Source: Bacteroidota bacterium (GTDB lineage Bacteria; Bacteroidota; Ignavibacteria; UBA10030; UBA8401). From it: 6,287 nt of DNA. The notes below the pieces were generated by a model. It did no database searches and was not told the DNA's origin. It saw only the letters and a program-made list of their open reading frames with translations. Positions 5,187 through 6,287 of this stretch are shown piece by piece. Within the stretch, counting starts at the first letter, position 1. Every line of letters starts with the position of its first letter. The position numbers and the translations under genes were made by a program. The stretch lies in NCBI GenBank assembly GCA_025355705.1, contig JANXZD010000008.1, positions 1 to 6,287 on the forward strand, in the 5' to 3' direction.

Positions 5187-6287
5187 ATTTTGAACGCAGT
5201 TCAGGAATATTATTGCATCCAACTTCACTTCCTGGTCCGTATGGCTCAGGAGATTTGGGTTCATCATCGTACCATTTTATTGAATGGCTGATCGTTGCAG
5301 GTCAAAAAATTTGGCAAACGCTTCCACTCGGTCCAGTAGGAATGGGAGATTCGCCGTATATGTGTCTTTCTGCTTTTGCTGGTGAGCCGATGTTGATCGA
5401 TCTTGAAGAATTAGTAACACGAGGATGGCTAGCGAAGAATGAACTGGAAAATATTCCTCAGTTCAGTCCAAAGAAAGTACATTTTGGGAATGTGAAAGAA
5501 TTCCGGATGAACAAATTACGGATTGCTTCACAGAATTTTTTCAAAAAGAATTCTAAGACAGAAATGGAAGATTTTCAATCATTTTGTAAAAAGCAGCGAT
5601 TATGGCTTGATGATTACGCGTTGTTCATGGCACTCATCCAAAAATATAATGGAGCTGAGTGGAGCACATGGGAAAGTGATCTCGTTACGAGAGAATCTTC
5701 CGCGTTAAAAAAAGTTCGAAAAGAACTTGAGAATGAGGTTAATTTTTGGCAGTTCACGCAGTGGTGTTTTTTCCGTCAATGGTTTGCCGTTAAAAAATAT
5801 GCAAATGAACGCGGAATAAAAATTGTTGGCGATATCCCGATCTTTATTGCGTACCAAAGTGCCGATGCATGGGCAAATCCGCATTTGTTTCATCTTGATA
5901 AGAATATGAAACCAAAAGTTGTTGCGGGTGTTCCTCCGGATTATTTCTCTGTAACTGGTCAGCGATGGGGAAATCCACTCTATGATTGGAAGGCGATGCA
6001 TGAAGAGAATTATGCATGGTTCATCAATCGTATCAGAACAACACTTGAACTTGTTGACATTGTTCGTATCGATCACTTCAGAGGATTTGCTGGGTATTGG
6101 GAAATTCCCGCAACAGAAGCAACAGCTGTTAAAGGTAAATGGGTAAAAGGTCCTGGAGCAAAATTGTTTGATGCAATTGAAAAGAAGCTTGGAAAGATGC
6201 CGATTATTGCAGAAGATCTTGGCGAAATTACACCGGATGTTGTTGAACTACGAGACCGTTATGACTTCCCTGGAATGAGGATTTTAC
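5183..6287 (+). CDS. malQ: 4-alpha-glucanotransferase (amylomaltase, GH77), N-terminal part; 3' end outside window
   Basis: The window holds 368 residues from ATG 5183, which has AAGGAA 9 nt upstream; the family is usually about 490-530. MalQ transfers alpha-1,4-glucan segments between oligosaccharides and releases glucose, in cytosolic glycogen or maltodextrin metabolism. Visible blocks are SSGILLHPTSLPGPYGSGDLG, WQTLPLGPVGMGDSPY, VGDIPIFIAYQSADAWANP, and VVAGVPPDYFSVTGQRWGNPLYDW. Asp297 in VRIDHFRGF matches the nucleophile (Asp293 in Thermus aquaticus). Glu344 in IIAEDLGEIT matches the acid/base (Glu340). The constant offset of four supports the alignment. The third catalytic Asp lies beyond the window. 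Met54 replaces the Tyr54 of the Thermus enzyme, a residue of a secondary glucan-binding site. There is no terminator after rluB, so read-through from the trpS-scpAB-rluB unit is likely. Confidence 0.96.
   Translation, partial: MNFERSSGILLHPTSLPGPYGSGDLGSSSYHFIEWLIVAGQKIWQTLPLGPVGMGDSPYMCLSAFAGEPMLIDLEELVTRGWLAKNELENIPQFSPKKVHFGNVKEFRMNKLRIASQNFFKKNSKTEMEDFQSFCKKQRLWLDDYALFMALIQKYNGAEWSTWESDLVTRESSALKKVRKELENEVNFWQFTQWCFFRQWFAVKKYANERGIKIVGDIPIFIAYQSADAWANPHLFHLDKNMKPKVVAGVPPDYFSVTGQRWGNPLYDWKAMHEENYAWFINRIRTTLELVDIVRIDHFRGFAGYWEIPATEATAVKGKWVKGPGAKLFDAIEKKLGKMPIIAEDLGEITPDVVELRDRYDFPGMRIL

Overview
The window carries a run of genes that all point the same way (+ strand), at roughly 40-45% G+C by eye. 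It reads as ordinary chromosome: no transposase, phage, CRISPR, tRNA or rRNA signal was seen. The gene set, the weak ribosome-binding sites, the non-ATG starts and an Arg/Gly/Ser/Phe-rich extension on an RluB-type protein suggest a bacterium of the Bacteroidota/Ignavibacteria-like (FCB) part of the tree. This is inferred from protein style only and is not firm.

Layout: 1-384 is the 3' end of aroC (chorismate synthase), closed by a strong intrinsic terminator at about 411-450. The gap 385-673 then holds a good sigma70-like promoter (471-499) and a leader of about 170 nt with a hairpin and an orphan Shine-Dalgarno sequence. An HNH endonuclease-family gene follows (686-1177, perhaps really starting at a CTG at 674). 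A 153-nt spacer with a long imperfect inverted repeat leads into a tight cluster: trpS (1331-2317), scpA (2331-3071), scpB (3075-4403) and rluB (4349-5149 from its first canonical start). malQ (5183 to the window end, partial) follows 33 nt later with no terminator seen between.

Functions: AroC makes chorismate. TrpRS charges tRNA-Trp and here carries a Cys pattern like that of iron-sulfur TrpRS enzymes. ScpA and ScpB are the kleisin and winged-helix partners of SMC in chromosome segregation. RluB modifies 23S rRNA. MalQ rearranges alpha-1,4-glucans. ScpA, ScpB and RluB are a common neighbourhood across bacteria.

The most interesting place is the scpB/rluB junction (about 3840-4403). The scpB frame stays open about 200 codons past its conserved domain. 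Over the same DNA the rluB frame is also open, upstream to about 3827, and encodes a basic repeat-bearing extension. Three tandem 24-nt repeats there differ mostly by synonymous changes in the rluB frame, so that frame appears to be the selected one. It has no ATG, GTG or TTG before 4349. At its upstream edge lie an A7 tract, which is a perfect -1 slippery heptamer from the scpB frame into the rluB frame, and an AAGGAG followed by ATT ATC. Either an unusual initiation, a frameshift fusion, a long two-frame overlap, or a homopolymer error must explain this.
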